Below, piece by piece: positions 1 through 5,403 of a DNA stretch of 6,547 nt. The translations under genes were made by a program, and so were the position numbers. Positions within the stretch are counted from its first letter, which is position 1. Each line of letters opens with the position of its first letter. The stretch is from Desulfobacterales bacterium (GTDB taxonomy: Bacteria; Desulfobacterota; Desulfobacteria; Desulfobacterales; JAUCGF01), in contig JAOZRC010000309.1 in the NCBI GenBank assembly GCA_029940345.1, positions 1 through 6,547 on the forward strand. Reading direction: 5' to 3'. The notes beneath the pieces were generated by a model. That model was not told where the DNA came from and did not search any database. It saw only the letters and a program-made list of their open reading frames with translations.

Positions 1-251
1 AGCCCGCCCTTTCAGGGCTGATAATACAATATATCCAGACCCAGGGCGATGCCCTCATCGTTATACACAACTCATAGAGTGTATTTTTTGATATTTATAA
101 AGCCTTTATTTTCAGCTATTTACAAAATTGAAAATCGTAGAAAAGGAAATTTCCACAATTATTAAATATTATGTTAAATCAAATAGTTAAAGACTTATGT
201 ATAACGATGAGGGCGATGCCCTGGGCTTTAGTAGTACGCGCTTTCAGCGCT
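1..251. repeat. Inverted pair of REP-like two-hairpin units (possible BIME or MITE), cut by the window start
   Basis: Two 28-base segments, 40-67 and 198-225, are inverted copies of each other matching at 25 of 28 positions. The only differences are the three loop bases, because both copies read GGGC-GAT-GCCC on the + strand. Each unit also has a second small hairpin with the same TTTCA loop: GCCC/GGGC at 6-18 and GCGC/GCGC at 238-250. The order is hairpin 1, hairpin 2, about 130 bases of AT-rich DNA, hairpin 2, hairpin 1. Paired inverted hairpin units of this kind are typical of REP/BIME elements mobilised by REP-associated tyrosine transposases (IS200/IS605-like), or of MITEs. No transposase is present here, so that link is inference. 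The left end may extend beyond the window. Confidence 0.65.
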
Positions 252-262
252 AACCTTTCGGG

Positions 263-337
263 GGAGTGCCAAACTTACAGTTTAGCGGTAAACACGACGA
301 GCGTTTATCAACCGCCAAGCTGTAAGTTTGGCACTCC
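263..337. repeat. Long imperfect inverted repeat (27-bp arms, 21-base loop)
   Basis: Arms 263-289 and 311-337 are inverted copies matching at 25 of 27 positions, with an outer perfect block of 18 bp (GGAGTGCCAAACTTACAG at 263-280, complement at 320-337). The similarity continues weakly outward into TTTCG at 256-260 and CGAAA at 340-344. As RNA this would fold into a long stable stem-loop, and as DNA it could form a cruciform. It starts about a dozen bases after the REP-like unit ends and runs into the direct repeat that follows, so the three elements look nested or stacked. There is no T-run after the right arm, so it is not a standard intrinsic terminator. Its function is unknown; a small non-autonomous mobile element is one possibility. 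Confidence 0.75.
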
Positions 338-465
338 GGCGAAAAGTGTAAACTACTTTTAGGGCAAAATGAAGGATGCCCGATCATTCGTGTTCATCAA
401 TGATTCATTGAGGGCCGCACTCCTTCATAAGTGTAAACTACTTTTAGCCTGATATGAAGGATGCC
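331..465 (+). repeat. Two-copy direct repeat, about 86-base period, with nested stem-loop
   Basis: Unit 1 (331-380) and unit 2 (417-465) share, in order, GCACTCC, a 4-5 base variable spacer, a perfect 19-base block AAGTGTAAACTACTTTTAG (344-362 and 429-447), six variable bases, and a perfect 12-base block ATGAAGGATGCC (369-380 and 454-465). A one-base indel in the first spacer shifts the offset from 86 to 85. Between the copies lies an imperfect inverted repeat pairing ATGAAGGA at 369-376 with TCCTTCAT at 421-428, with an inner hairpin TCAATG/CATTGA at 397-411. Unit 1 begins inside the right arm of the preceding long inverted repeat, so the unit is probably part of a larger repeated element that was partly duplicated here. 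Confidence 0.7.
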
Positions 466-476
466 GAATTTTTTTA

Positions 477-503
477 TTGATTTGAAGTGCGTTTTCATAT
501 AAC
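477..503 (+). promoter_or_regulatory. Weak candidate promoter for the glutaryl-CoA dehydrogenase gene
   Basis: TTGATT at 477-482 and TATAAC at 498-503 resemble sigma-70 -35 and -10 boxes, but the 15-base spacer is short. They sit in the AT-rich stretch between the repeat cluster and the gene, about 57 bases before the start codon. A second TATAAA at 515-520 has no good -35 partner. This is a guess from composition and position only. Confidence 0.22.
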
Positions 504-559
504 AATTAAAAGTTTATAAAAACAATGATCTTTCAATCATCATAAACGGAGGACTTTTA

Positions 560-1723
560 ATGGATTTTAAATTGCCGAAAGAACATGAAATGCTGCGTAA
601 GGCAGTGCGTGAATTTATGACTAAAAAAGTTGCACCCAATGTCGATGAATGGGATGCTAACCACCATCTGCCTTACAAGGAAGCCATCAAACCTATGGGT
701 AAACTGGGCTTCTTCGGAACCGTGATTCCTGAAGAATATGGCGGGGAAGAGATGGGTTGGCTGGCCGCCATGATCGTCACCGAGGAGATCGCCCGGGTTT
801 CCAGTTCGTTGAGAGTGCAAGTGAATATGCAGGTGTTGGGATGCGCGTTTACAATTTACACCTATGGCAGCGAAGCACTTCGCAAAAAATATGTTGCCAA
901 GCTATGCAACGCCCAATATCTGGGCGGTTTCGGAATCACTGAATCAGATGCCGGTTCGGATGTTATGGCCATGCAATCAACGGCGGAAGACAAAGGGGAT
1001 TATTGGCTTTTAAATGGCTCCAAAACCTGGATTTCCAATGCCAATGCCGCCGATGTGCTTATTTACTACGCTTACACGGACAGGTCTAAGGGATCCAAGG
1101 GACTTTCCGCTTTTGTTATTGAGCCCCAAAATTTTGATGGCATTAAAACAACGTCTTTGGAAAAAATGGGGTCCCACTCTTCACCCACCGGCGAACTGTT
1201 TTTAGACAACACCAAAGTACCCAAGGAAAACATTCTTGGTAAACCGGGCGATGGTGCCAAAATCGTATTCAGCTCACTCAATCAGACCCGCCTTTCAGCG
1301 GCGGCCGGTGCGGTCGGACTGGCACAAGCGTGTTTGGAAGTGGTAACCAAGTATTGCGGCGAGCGCAAGCAGTTTGGCAAACCCATCGGTGAATTCCAGA
1401 TGAACCAGGACATGGTTGCCCAAATGAGCGCAGAAATCGAAGCGGCGCGTCTTTTGGTTTATAAAGCGGCTGTGGCGAAAGATGATGGCCGTTTAAACAA
1501 TGGTCTGGATGTGGCTCAAGCCAAATACTTTGCCGGTGAAGTTGTCACCAAATGTTCTATTTATGCCATGCGCATCCTGGGAGCTTACGGCTATTCCACA
1601 GAATATCCGGTGGCGCGCTATTATCGGGATGCGCCCACGTATACAATGGTGGAAGGTTCCGCCAATATTTGTAAATGGATTATTGCTTTGGATCAGCTTG
1701 GGATTCGTAAAGCGAATCGATAG
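560..1723 (+). CDS. Glutaryl-CoA dehydrogenase, predicted non-decarboxylating (glutaconyl-CoA-forming) type
   Basis: A 387-residue FAD-dependent acyl-CoA dehydrogenase, full length for the family. The start at 560 follows a strong GGAGGA (548-553) with six bases of spacing. The ACAD signature GITESDAGSD is at residues 125-134, the GERKQFGKPIGEFQ block at 267-280, and the C-terminal GAYGYSTEYPVAR block at 341-353. Glu365 in VEGSANI is the predicted catalytic base, and Arg85 matches the arginine that binds the distal carboxylate of glutaryl-CoA. The residue before the catalytic Glu is Val364. Decarboxylating enzymes have Tyr there (TYEG in human GCDH), and the Tyr-to-Val exchange is the reported hallmark of the Desulfococcus multivorans enzyme, which releases glutaconyl-CoA for a Na+-pumping decarboxylase. 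It would act in the cytoplasm on glutaryl-CoA from aromatic, lysine or dicarboxylate breakdown. Electron-transfer flavoprotein and glutaconyl-CoA decarboxylase genes are absent from the window. The subfamily call rests on remembered similarity plus these residues. Confidence 0.9.
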   Translation: MDFKLPKEHEMLRKAVREFMTKKVAPNVDEWDANHHLPYKEAIKPMGKLGFFGTVIPEEYGGEEMGWLAAMIVTEEIARVSSSLRVQVNMQVLGCAFTIYTYGSEALRKKYVAKLCNAQYLGGFGITESDAGSDVMAMQSTAEDKGDYWLLNGSKTWISNANAADVLIYYAYTDRSKGSKGLSAFVIEPQNFDGIKTTSLEKMGSHSSPTGELFLDNTKVPKENILGKPGDGAKIVFSSLNQTRLSAAAGAVGLAQACLEVVTKYCGERKQFGKPIGEFQMNQDMVAQMSAEIEAARLLVYKAAVAKDDGRLNNGLDVAQAKYFAGEVVTKCSIYAMRILGAYGYSTEYPVARYYRDAPTYTMVEGSANICKWIIALDQLGIRKANR

Positions 1724-1817
1724 ATTTTTTTAAAGCAAACAAAATCAATTGAAACTGATCAATAAAAGATTAGGTTATCAATTTATATTTTAAGTGATTT
1801 CGAGGTTTGTTAATTAG

Positions 1818-2264
1818 ATGAAAATAAGGATATTCGTGTTAAATATTGCGGTCTTTTTGATTCTATCCGTGATGACGACAGGGGTTTGTTTAGCAGAACG
1901 CATGGCTGTGAGCGTTCCGACGGCCAATATTCGTCTCGGTCCCGGAGAAAAATATGATATTATTTGGAAAGTTGAAAAATATTATCCGATTGATGTGATC
2001 AAAGTAGCGGGTAAATGGTGTCGCTTTCGTGATTTCGAAGGCGATGAAGGTTGGATTTTCAAGAAGCTCTTAAACAAAACCAATACAGTGATCACCTATA
2101 AAAAGAAATGCAATGTACGCTCCGGTCCGGGGACCCAATTTAAGATAGCCTTTACCGTTGCTAAGGGAATACCGTTTAAAGTGTTGAAACGTAAAGATGA
2201 ATGGCTTCAGATTAAACATGCCGATGGTGATCAGGGTTGGATATTTAAATCATTGGTTTGGTAA
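1818..2264 (+). CDS. Secreted protein with two bacterial SH3 domains
   Basis: A 148-residue protein with a basic start (MKIR), a hydrophobic stretch at about residues 5-23, and a likely signal peptidase I site after VCLA at residue 26. The cysteine is not in a good lipobox because the residue before it is Val. The mature part is two tandem SH3_3-type domains, about 30-84 and 91-148. Each has an N-terminal N-x-R-x-GPG motif (NIRLGPG 38-43, NVRSGPG 99-105) and ends in GD(E/Q)GWIFK(K/S)L. Such domains usually bind peptidoglycan peptides or envelope proteins; no catalytic domain is attached, so the role is unknown. The nearest ribosome site is GAGG at 1802-1805, a rather long 12 bases before ATG. 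It lies 94 bases after the dehydrogenase and 35 bases before the kinase start, so it is probably first in the kinase/TPR operon. Confidence 0.85.
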   Translation: MKIRIFVLNIAVFLILSVMTTGVCLAERMAVSVPTANIRLGPGEKYDIIWKVEKYYPIDVIKVAGKWCRFRDFEGDEGWIFKKLLNKTNTVITYKKKCNVRSGPGTQFKIAFTVAKGIPFKVLKRKDEWLQIKHADGDQGWIFKSLVW

Positions 2265-2299
2265 GTAACTGGGACTAAACATTAAAAGTGAGGAAACAT

Positions 2300-3295
2300 A
2301 TGGCCAAATCCATATTCAATGCGGCTGATAATCGACGGATTGTCGGTGTCGGTTCAGCGTTGATTGATATTCTTATCAATGAAACTGATGAATTCGTATC
2401 CCAGGTAAATGCCGCCAAAGGCGGTATGATTTATGTGGAAAATGCTTTTATCGATCAGGTAATTACTCTGACAGAAGTCCGCCCTGAAATTGTTCCAGGC
2501 GGTTCGGCATGCAACACCCTGATCGGAATCGGCAAGCTCGGCGGAGACGCTCGTTTTGTGGGGAAACTGGGTGATGACGAATACGGTCTGTTATTCCGAA
2601 AAAGCCTGATTGAAAACAGGGTTGAACCCGTTTTAATCACGTCATCATCACCCACCGGAAGAGTGCTTTCCATTATCACGCCGGATGCCGAACGGTCTAT
2701 GCTGACCTGCCTGGGCGCATCGGCCGAGACCCTGCCCGAAGAGATCACCGCCGCATCGTTTGAAAATGTGGCCATTGCCTTGGTCGAAGGGTATCAATTG
2801 TTTAACAAAGCACTTACACTGTCAATCCTGGAAGCGGCTCAGACGGCGAATGTGCGCATTGCTCTTGACCTTGCCAGCTTTACGGTTGTTAAGGAAGCGG
2901 AAACGTTTCTTGAACTGATTGTGAATGATTATGTTGATATTTTAGTGGCCAATGAAGATGAGGCCAGGGCGTTTACAGGCTATAGCGACGAAACCCGGGC
3001 GATTAAGGCGCTTTCGGAAATGACCGAACTGGCGGTGCTTAAACTGGGCGATAGGGGAAGTGTTATCGCTTACAATGGTAATATAACCGAGGTCGCCGCA
3101 ATGCAAGGTGATGATATCATTGACACCACCGGCGCCGGTGATTTGTGGGCATCCGGTTTTTTATTCGGACTGGTGAACGGCTTTACCCTGGAAAAATGCG
3201 GTGAACTTGGCTCCGCCTGCGGCTATGAAGTCTGCCGGGTAATCGGCGCCAACATACCCGAAGCGGGCTGGAAGCGTATCCTGGCCTTACTTTAA
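2300..3295 (+). CDS. PfkB-family carbohydrate/nucleoside kinase, adenosine kinase-like
   Basis: A 331-residue ribokinase-fold kinase that would transfer the gamma-phosphate of ATP to a sugar or nucleoside in the cytoplasm. PfkB signature 1 is seen around GGSACNT at residues 68-74, continuing to FVGKLGDDEYG at 86-96. The Mg/phosphate NxxE motif is N218-E-D-E221. PfkB signature 2 is DTTGAGD at 275-281, with Asp281 as catalytic base and GAG forming the anion hole. Overall it resembles the deltaproteobacterial proteins usually labelled adenosine kinase, but the substrate cannot be fixed from sequence; ribokinase, fructokinase or inosine-type activity remain possible. ATG at 2300 is preferred because GAGGA (2290-2294) lies just ahead of it; a GTG at 2288 would add four residues but overlaps that ribosome site. 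It sits 35 bases after the SH3 gene and 66 bases before the TPR gene. Confidence 0.88.
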   Translation: MAKSIFNAADNRRIVGVGSALIDILINETDEFVSQVNAAKGGMIYVENAFIDQVITLTEVRPEIVPGGSACNTLIGIGKLGGDARFVGKLGDDEYGLLFRKSLIENRVEPVLITSSSPTGRVLSIITPDAERSMLTCLGASAETLPEEITAASFENVAIALVEGYQLFNKALTLSILEAAQTANVRIALDLASFTVVKEAETFLELIVNDYVDILVANEDEARAFTGYSDETRAIKALSEMTELAVLKLGDRGSVIAYNGNITEVAAMQGDDIIDTTGAGDLWASGFLFGLVNGFTLEKCGELGSACGYEVCRVIGANIPEAGWKRILALL

Positions 3296-3315
3296 TTTGA
3301 TTTTCTAATCGTACG

Positions 3316-3346
3316 CATAATCTTAATCGTTCAGGTTAAGATTATG
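3316..3346 (+). other. Perfect inverted repeat between the kinase and TPR genes
   Basis: CATAATCTTAA (3316-3326) and TTAAGATTATG (3336-3346) are perfect 11-bp inverted arms around a nine-base loop; a T-G and a C-G pair could extend the stem inward. It lies in the 66-base gap, four bases ahead of the ribosome site of the TPR gene. It is AT-rich and is followed by GAAAGAGG rather than a T-run, so it is not a typical terminator. It may be a regulator site, an RNA-processing or stabilising hairpin, or a way to set the kinase/TPR protein ratio. Confidence 0.55.
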
Positions 3347-3361
3347 AAAGAGGTAAGCTAT

Positions 3362-4051
3362 ATGGTAAAAAAAATAAAGAAAGCGCGTGTGAAAGAATTA
3401 CAGCAACCCGATGAATTTATCACTTTTTCCACGAAGGTGGCAGAATATGTCATCAAGAATAAAACACAAGTGCTAAGTGCCGGCAGTGTTTTTGTCGTTG
3501 TTATTCTGGCCGTATCAATATTTTTCTTCTATTCCGGTAAGATGGAAAAAAAGGCTGCGGCCATTTTAAGCCAGGGCGTTCAAAAATACGAAACCGCCAT
3601 GCAGACAAAAAATCCCCAAGAAGCCTACGAGGAGGTGTCACCGGTGTTTAAGTCGTTTTTGGAAAATCATTCCGGGAAAAAGAGCGGTCAGAACGCCCGT
3701 TTGATCTACGCCAATATTTGTTATAACGGTGGCGACTATGACAAGGCGATTGCCTTGTTTGAACAGGGACTGCAAGATTTTAAAACACAACCGTTCATCA
3801 GCAGTCTGATTCTAAACAGTTTGGGTTTTGTTTATGAAGCCAAAAAAGACCTCCCCAAAGCCATTGAATACTTTCAAAAAGTGGCATCCGGACCGGAAGC
3901 GGCGATGAAAGACGAAGCCTTTTTCCATATAGGCGAAATTTATAATGAAATGGGGGAACCCGCCAAAAGCGAAGATGCCTTTAAAAAAATTATCTCCGAT
4001 CATGCGGATTCTTTATTTATTAACGTTGTCAGGGATAAAATATCGGGTTAA
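3362..4051 (+). CDS. Membrane-anchored tetratricopeptide-repeat protein, YfgM-like architecture
   Basis: A 229-residue protein with a lysine-rich cytoplasmic N-terminus (VKKIKKARVK), one transmembrane helix at about residues 37-57 (VLSAGSVFVVVILAVSIFFF), and a TPR domain. TPR-like helix pairs are visible at about 111-144 (NARLIYANICYNGGDYDKAI), 148-177 (LGFVYEAKKDLPKAIEYFQKV) and 184-216 (AFFHIGEIYNEMGEPAKSEDAF). This order matches the TPR_21/YfgM type, which in E. coli is linked to the Sec translocon and periplasmic chaperones. The likeness here is architectural, so the function is inferred weakly as a protein-protein scaffold outside the membrane. ATG 3362 is chosen because GAGG (3350-3353) is eight bases upstream; an in-frame ATG at 3344 lies inside the upstream inverted repeat and has no ribosome site. 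It is the last gene of the SH3-kinase-TPR group, followed by a terminator-like hairpin. Confidence 0.82.
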   Translation: MVKKIKKARVKELQQPDEFITFSTKVAEYVIKNKTQVLSAGSVFVVVILAVSIFFFYSGKMEKKAAAILSQGVQKYETAMQTKNPQEAYEEVSPVFKSFLENHSGKKSGQNARLIYANICYNGGDYDKAIALFEQGLQDFKTQPFISSLILNSLGFVYEAKKDLPKAIEYFQKVASGPEAAMKDEAFFHIGEIYNEMGEPAKSEDAFKKIISDHADSLFINVVRDKISG

Positions 4052-4069
4052 ATTTACTGATTCACGTGT

Positions 4070-4117
4070 CCGTAAAAAGTAAAACAGCCAATCGAAAAAT
4101 CAATTGGCTGTTTACGG
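4070..4117. terminator. Terminator-like hairpin after the TPR gene, without a + strand T-run
   Basis: AAACAGCCAAT (4082-4092) and ATTGGCTGTTT (4103-4113) form a perfect 11-bp stem around a ten-base loop. CCGT (4070-4073) and ACGG (4114-4117) can add an outer helix across an eight-base bulge. It starts about 20-30 bases after the TPR stop codon, where an operon terminator is expected. On the + strand the sequence after the stem is A-rich (GAGAAAAACAG), so a canonical U-tract is lacking. Read on the minus strand, the stem is followed by GTTTTACTTTTTACGG, a better tail, though no minus-strand gene is seen. Confidence 0.55.
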
Positions 4118-4127
4118 AGAAAAACAG

Positions 4128-4151
4128 ATGAAAAAATTATTATTAGGTTAA
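4128..4151 (+). pseudogene. Seven-codon signal-peptide-like mini-ORF, possible gene remnant
   Basis: ATG at 4128 is preceded by GGAG (4116-4119) with eight bases of spacing, a good ribosome site. It encodes MKKLLLG and then stops at TAA (4149-4151). Reading on in frame gives YLVLQVTCHIA before a second stop, so the whole looks like the start of a signal peptide or lipoprotein leader interrupted by a stop. It may be a decayed gene start, or a chance match in AT-rich DNA. A genuine short leader peptide cannot be excluded. Confidence 0.25.
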
Positions 4152-4461
4152 TATTTAGTATTGCAAGTTACGTGCCATATTGCTTAAAAAAGTGGGCTAA
4201 AAAGCGATAATGCTAAATTTATTATTTATATTAATAGGTTATAGATTAACATCGCCTTTTCTCAACTGCGATAATGAAAACCGATACTTATAAAACCAGG
4301 CCGAATGTTCATATATATAAACCCCTTACCCCACAATAATTTATAACTAATTGTTATCATATAAAATACGAACATTTTAAATGATGTTCAAAATTATAAA
4401 CTCTTATTTTCCTTAGATTGTGCAATCTATTTAAGTATCTGTTTTTATAGTTGATATATAG

Positions 4462-4479
4462 GGTTCAAAATTTTGAACC
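4462..4479. promoter_or_regulatory. Perfect 18-bp palindrome, candidate operator
   Basis: GGTTCAAAATTTTGAACC is perfectly self-complementary and begins one base after the AT-rich box GATATATA (4453-4460), which could be a -10 region. It ends 33 bases before the first start codon of the iron-sulfur gene. Its half-site word GTTCAAAATT recurs at 4386-4395, 77 bases upstream. Perfect symmetry and promoter-proximal position fit the binding site of a dimeric repressor. The regulator is not identifiable from the window. Confidence 0.45.
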
Positions 4480-4512
4480 GATTATGACAGGCGCTTTATT
4501 CGTTTTAACGCC

Positions 4513-5403
4513 ATGCATGGGATAAAGACAGGTAATTTGTTAATATTAAATGCTAAAGCGCGTGTTTTTATGCCTCATTATTCTATTCATACATGGCGAA
4601 GAATGATTCAAATGGGTGTGGCCTTTACTTTTGCGATTCTGCCTCTTTTAAACGCCCTTGGATTCAAACTGATTTGGGGTAATTTTTTAAACATCCATAT
4701 CGGCACAGTGGCCTTTTCAGACCCCTTGGCGGTGTTTCAGATTGCAATCATCAATCAGTATTTTACATCCAAATTTATCATCAGCGCGGGATTGGTTCTG
4801 GGGATTGCCCTGATGCTGGGAACTGTGTTTTGTTCATGGATTTGTCCTTTCGGCCTGTTGTCCGAATGGTTTCACACGCTTTCTGACCGCATCTTGCCGC
4901 GCAGCACAAAAAAACGGCTGCTAATCCGTGGATTTATGTTCAGACTGGCGCTCGTCATCATCGGTTTAGGCACCATTGCCTTTGTTTTTAAGAGGCCGTT
5001 ACTGAATCAGATTTCCATGCCCTTTGCCTATTCCCAAATATTTCAATATCTTTATATTGAAAAACAGCTTACCTATATTGCCATTTTAGTCACCAGTGTC
5101 CTTATCATCGAATTTATCGGAAGCACGCGGGTGTGGTGCCGCTTTATTTGTCCCCAGTCCGTTTTTTTGACGTTGGCTAAAAATCTGAATCCGATGCGGC
5201 TGAAAGTGGGCTTTGAAAGGAAGCGATGCCTTTGCCGAAAAAGTGATACGCCCTGCCAATGCGCCTGTTCTTTGGCGTTAGACCCCACCCAGTTAAACCG
5301 TATTTGGGAAACAGAATGCAATAATTGTGGCGCTTGTGTTGATGCCTGCCATTCGTTGGGGCAGGCGTTGCGCTTTCAATGGCATATCGGAGAAACGTCA
5401 TGA
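4513..5403 (+). CDS. NapH-type polytopic membrane iron-sulfur protein (Fer4_5 family)
   Basis: A 296-residue inner-membrane protein with four predicted transmembrane helices at about residues 33-50, 88-106, 143-160 and 187-203. Each CxxxCP motif follows a helix pair: CSWICP (C107, C111) and CRFICP (C209, C213), the NapH/MauN/CcoG-like signature. A cytoplasmic C-terminal domain has a classical CxxCxxCxxxC cluster at C269, C272, C275 and C279, followed by His instead of the usual Pro. An irregular cysteine group C239, C241, C248, C250 and C252 takes the place of the first ferredoxin motif. NapH-like proteins move electrons from quinol or ferredoxin to a partner; the partner here is unknown. The start is uncertain: ATG 4513 has no clear ribosome site. 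TTG 4537 follows AGG at 4530, and ATG 4570 (MPHYSIHTWRR) would begin nearer to where homologues usually start. Its TGA overlaps the next gene's ATG. Confidence 0.85.
   Translation: MHGIKTGNLLILNAKARVFMPHYSIHTWRRMIQMGVAFTFAILPLLNALGFKLIWGNFLNIHIGTVAFSDPLAVFQIAIINQYFTSKFIISAGLVLGIALMLGTVFCSWICPFGLLSEWFHTLSDRILPRSTKKRLLIRGFMFRLALVIIGLGTIAFVFKRPLLNQISMPFAYSQIFQYLYIEKQLTYIAILVTSVLIIEFIGSTRVWCRFICPQSVFLTLAKNLNPMRLKVGFERKRCLCRKSDTPCQCACSLALDPTQLNRIWETECNNCGACVDACHSLGQALRFQWHIGETS

Larger units (their letters stand above)
4052..4512. other. 461-base AT-rich intergenic region
   Basis: No ORF of useful length on either strand. It contains the operon-end hairpin (4070-4117), a seven-codon mini-ORF (4128-4151), a repeated GCGATAATG (4204-4212 and 4268-4276), and small inverted repeats: ATAAC/GTTAT (4343-4357), GAACAT/ATGTTC (4370-4389), and AGATTG/CAATCT (4415-4428). 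Two related 16-base words, 4307-4322 and 4386-4401, both start GTTCA and end TAAAC with three differences. The perfect palindrome at 4462-4479 lies nearest the next gene. The region reads as a promoter/regulatory zone for the iron-sulfur gene plus possible remnants of lost coding DNA. Confidence 0.6.

Noticed and set aside
171..362. 63-codon + strand ORF across the upstream repeat cluster
   Set aside because: It has no ribosome site, runs through the REP-like unit, the long inverted repeat and the start of the direct repeat, and shows no domain. The apparent reading frame is most likely a by-product of repeat sequence.
331..465. Possible CRISPR array
   Set aside because: Only two repeat copies, with internal variable stretches and a one-base indel, and no uniform repeat-spacer layout or cas gene.
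2288..2299. GTG start giving four extra residues to the PfkB kinase
   Set aside because: The GTG overlaps the GAGGA that serves as ribosome site for ATG 2300, and the kinase fold does not need the extra residues.
3344..3361. Earlier ATG for the TPR protein
   Set aside because: It lies in the right arm of the inverted repeat and has no ribosome site; GAGG at 3350-3353 is placed for ATG 3362.
4152..4461. Small RNA or riboswitch in the long AT-rich gap
   Set aside because: Only short weak AT-rich stems are visible and no known riboswitch core was recognised, so there is no support for a specific RNA.
5379..5399. Earlier ATG for the GalT-like protein
   Set aside because: It is inside the iron-sulfur gene without a ribosome site, whereas ATG 5400 has GGAG seven bases upstream and the ATGA overlap.
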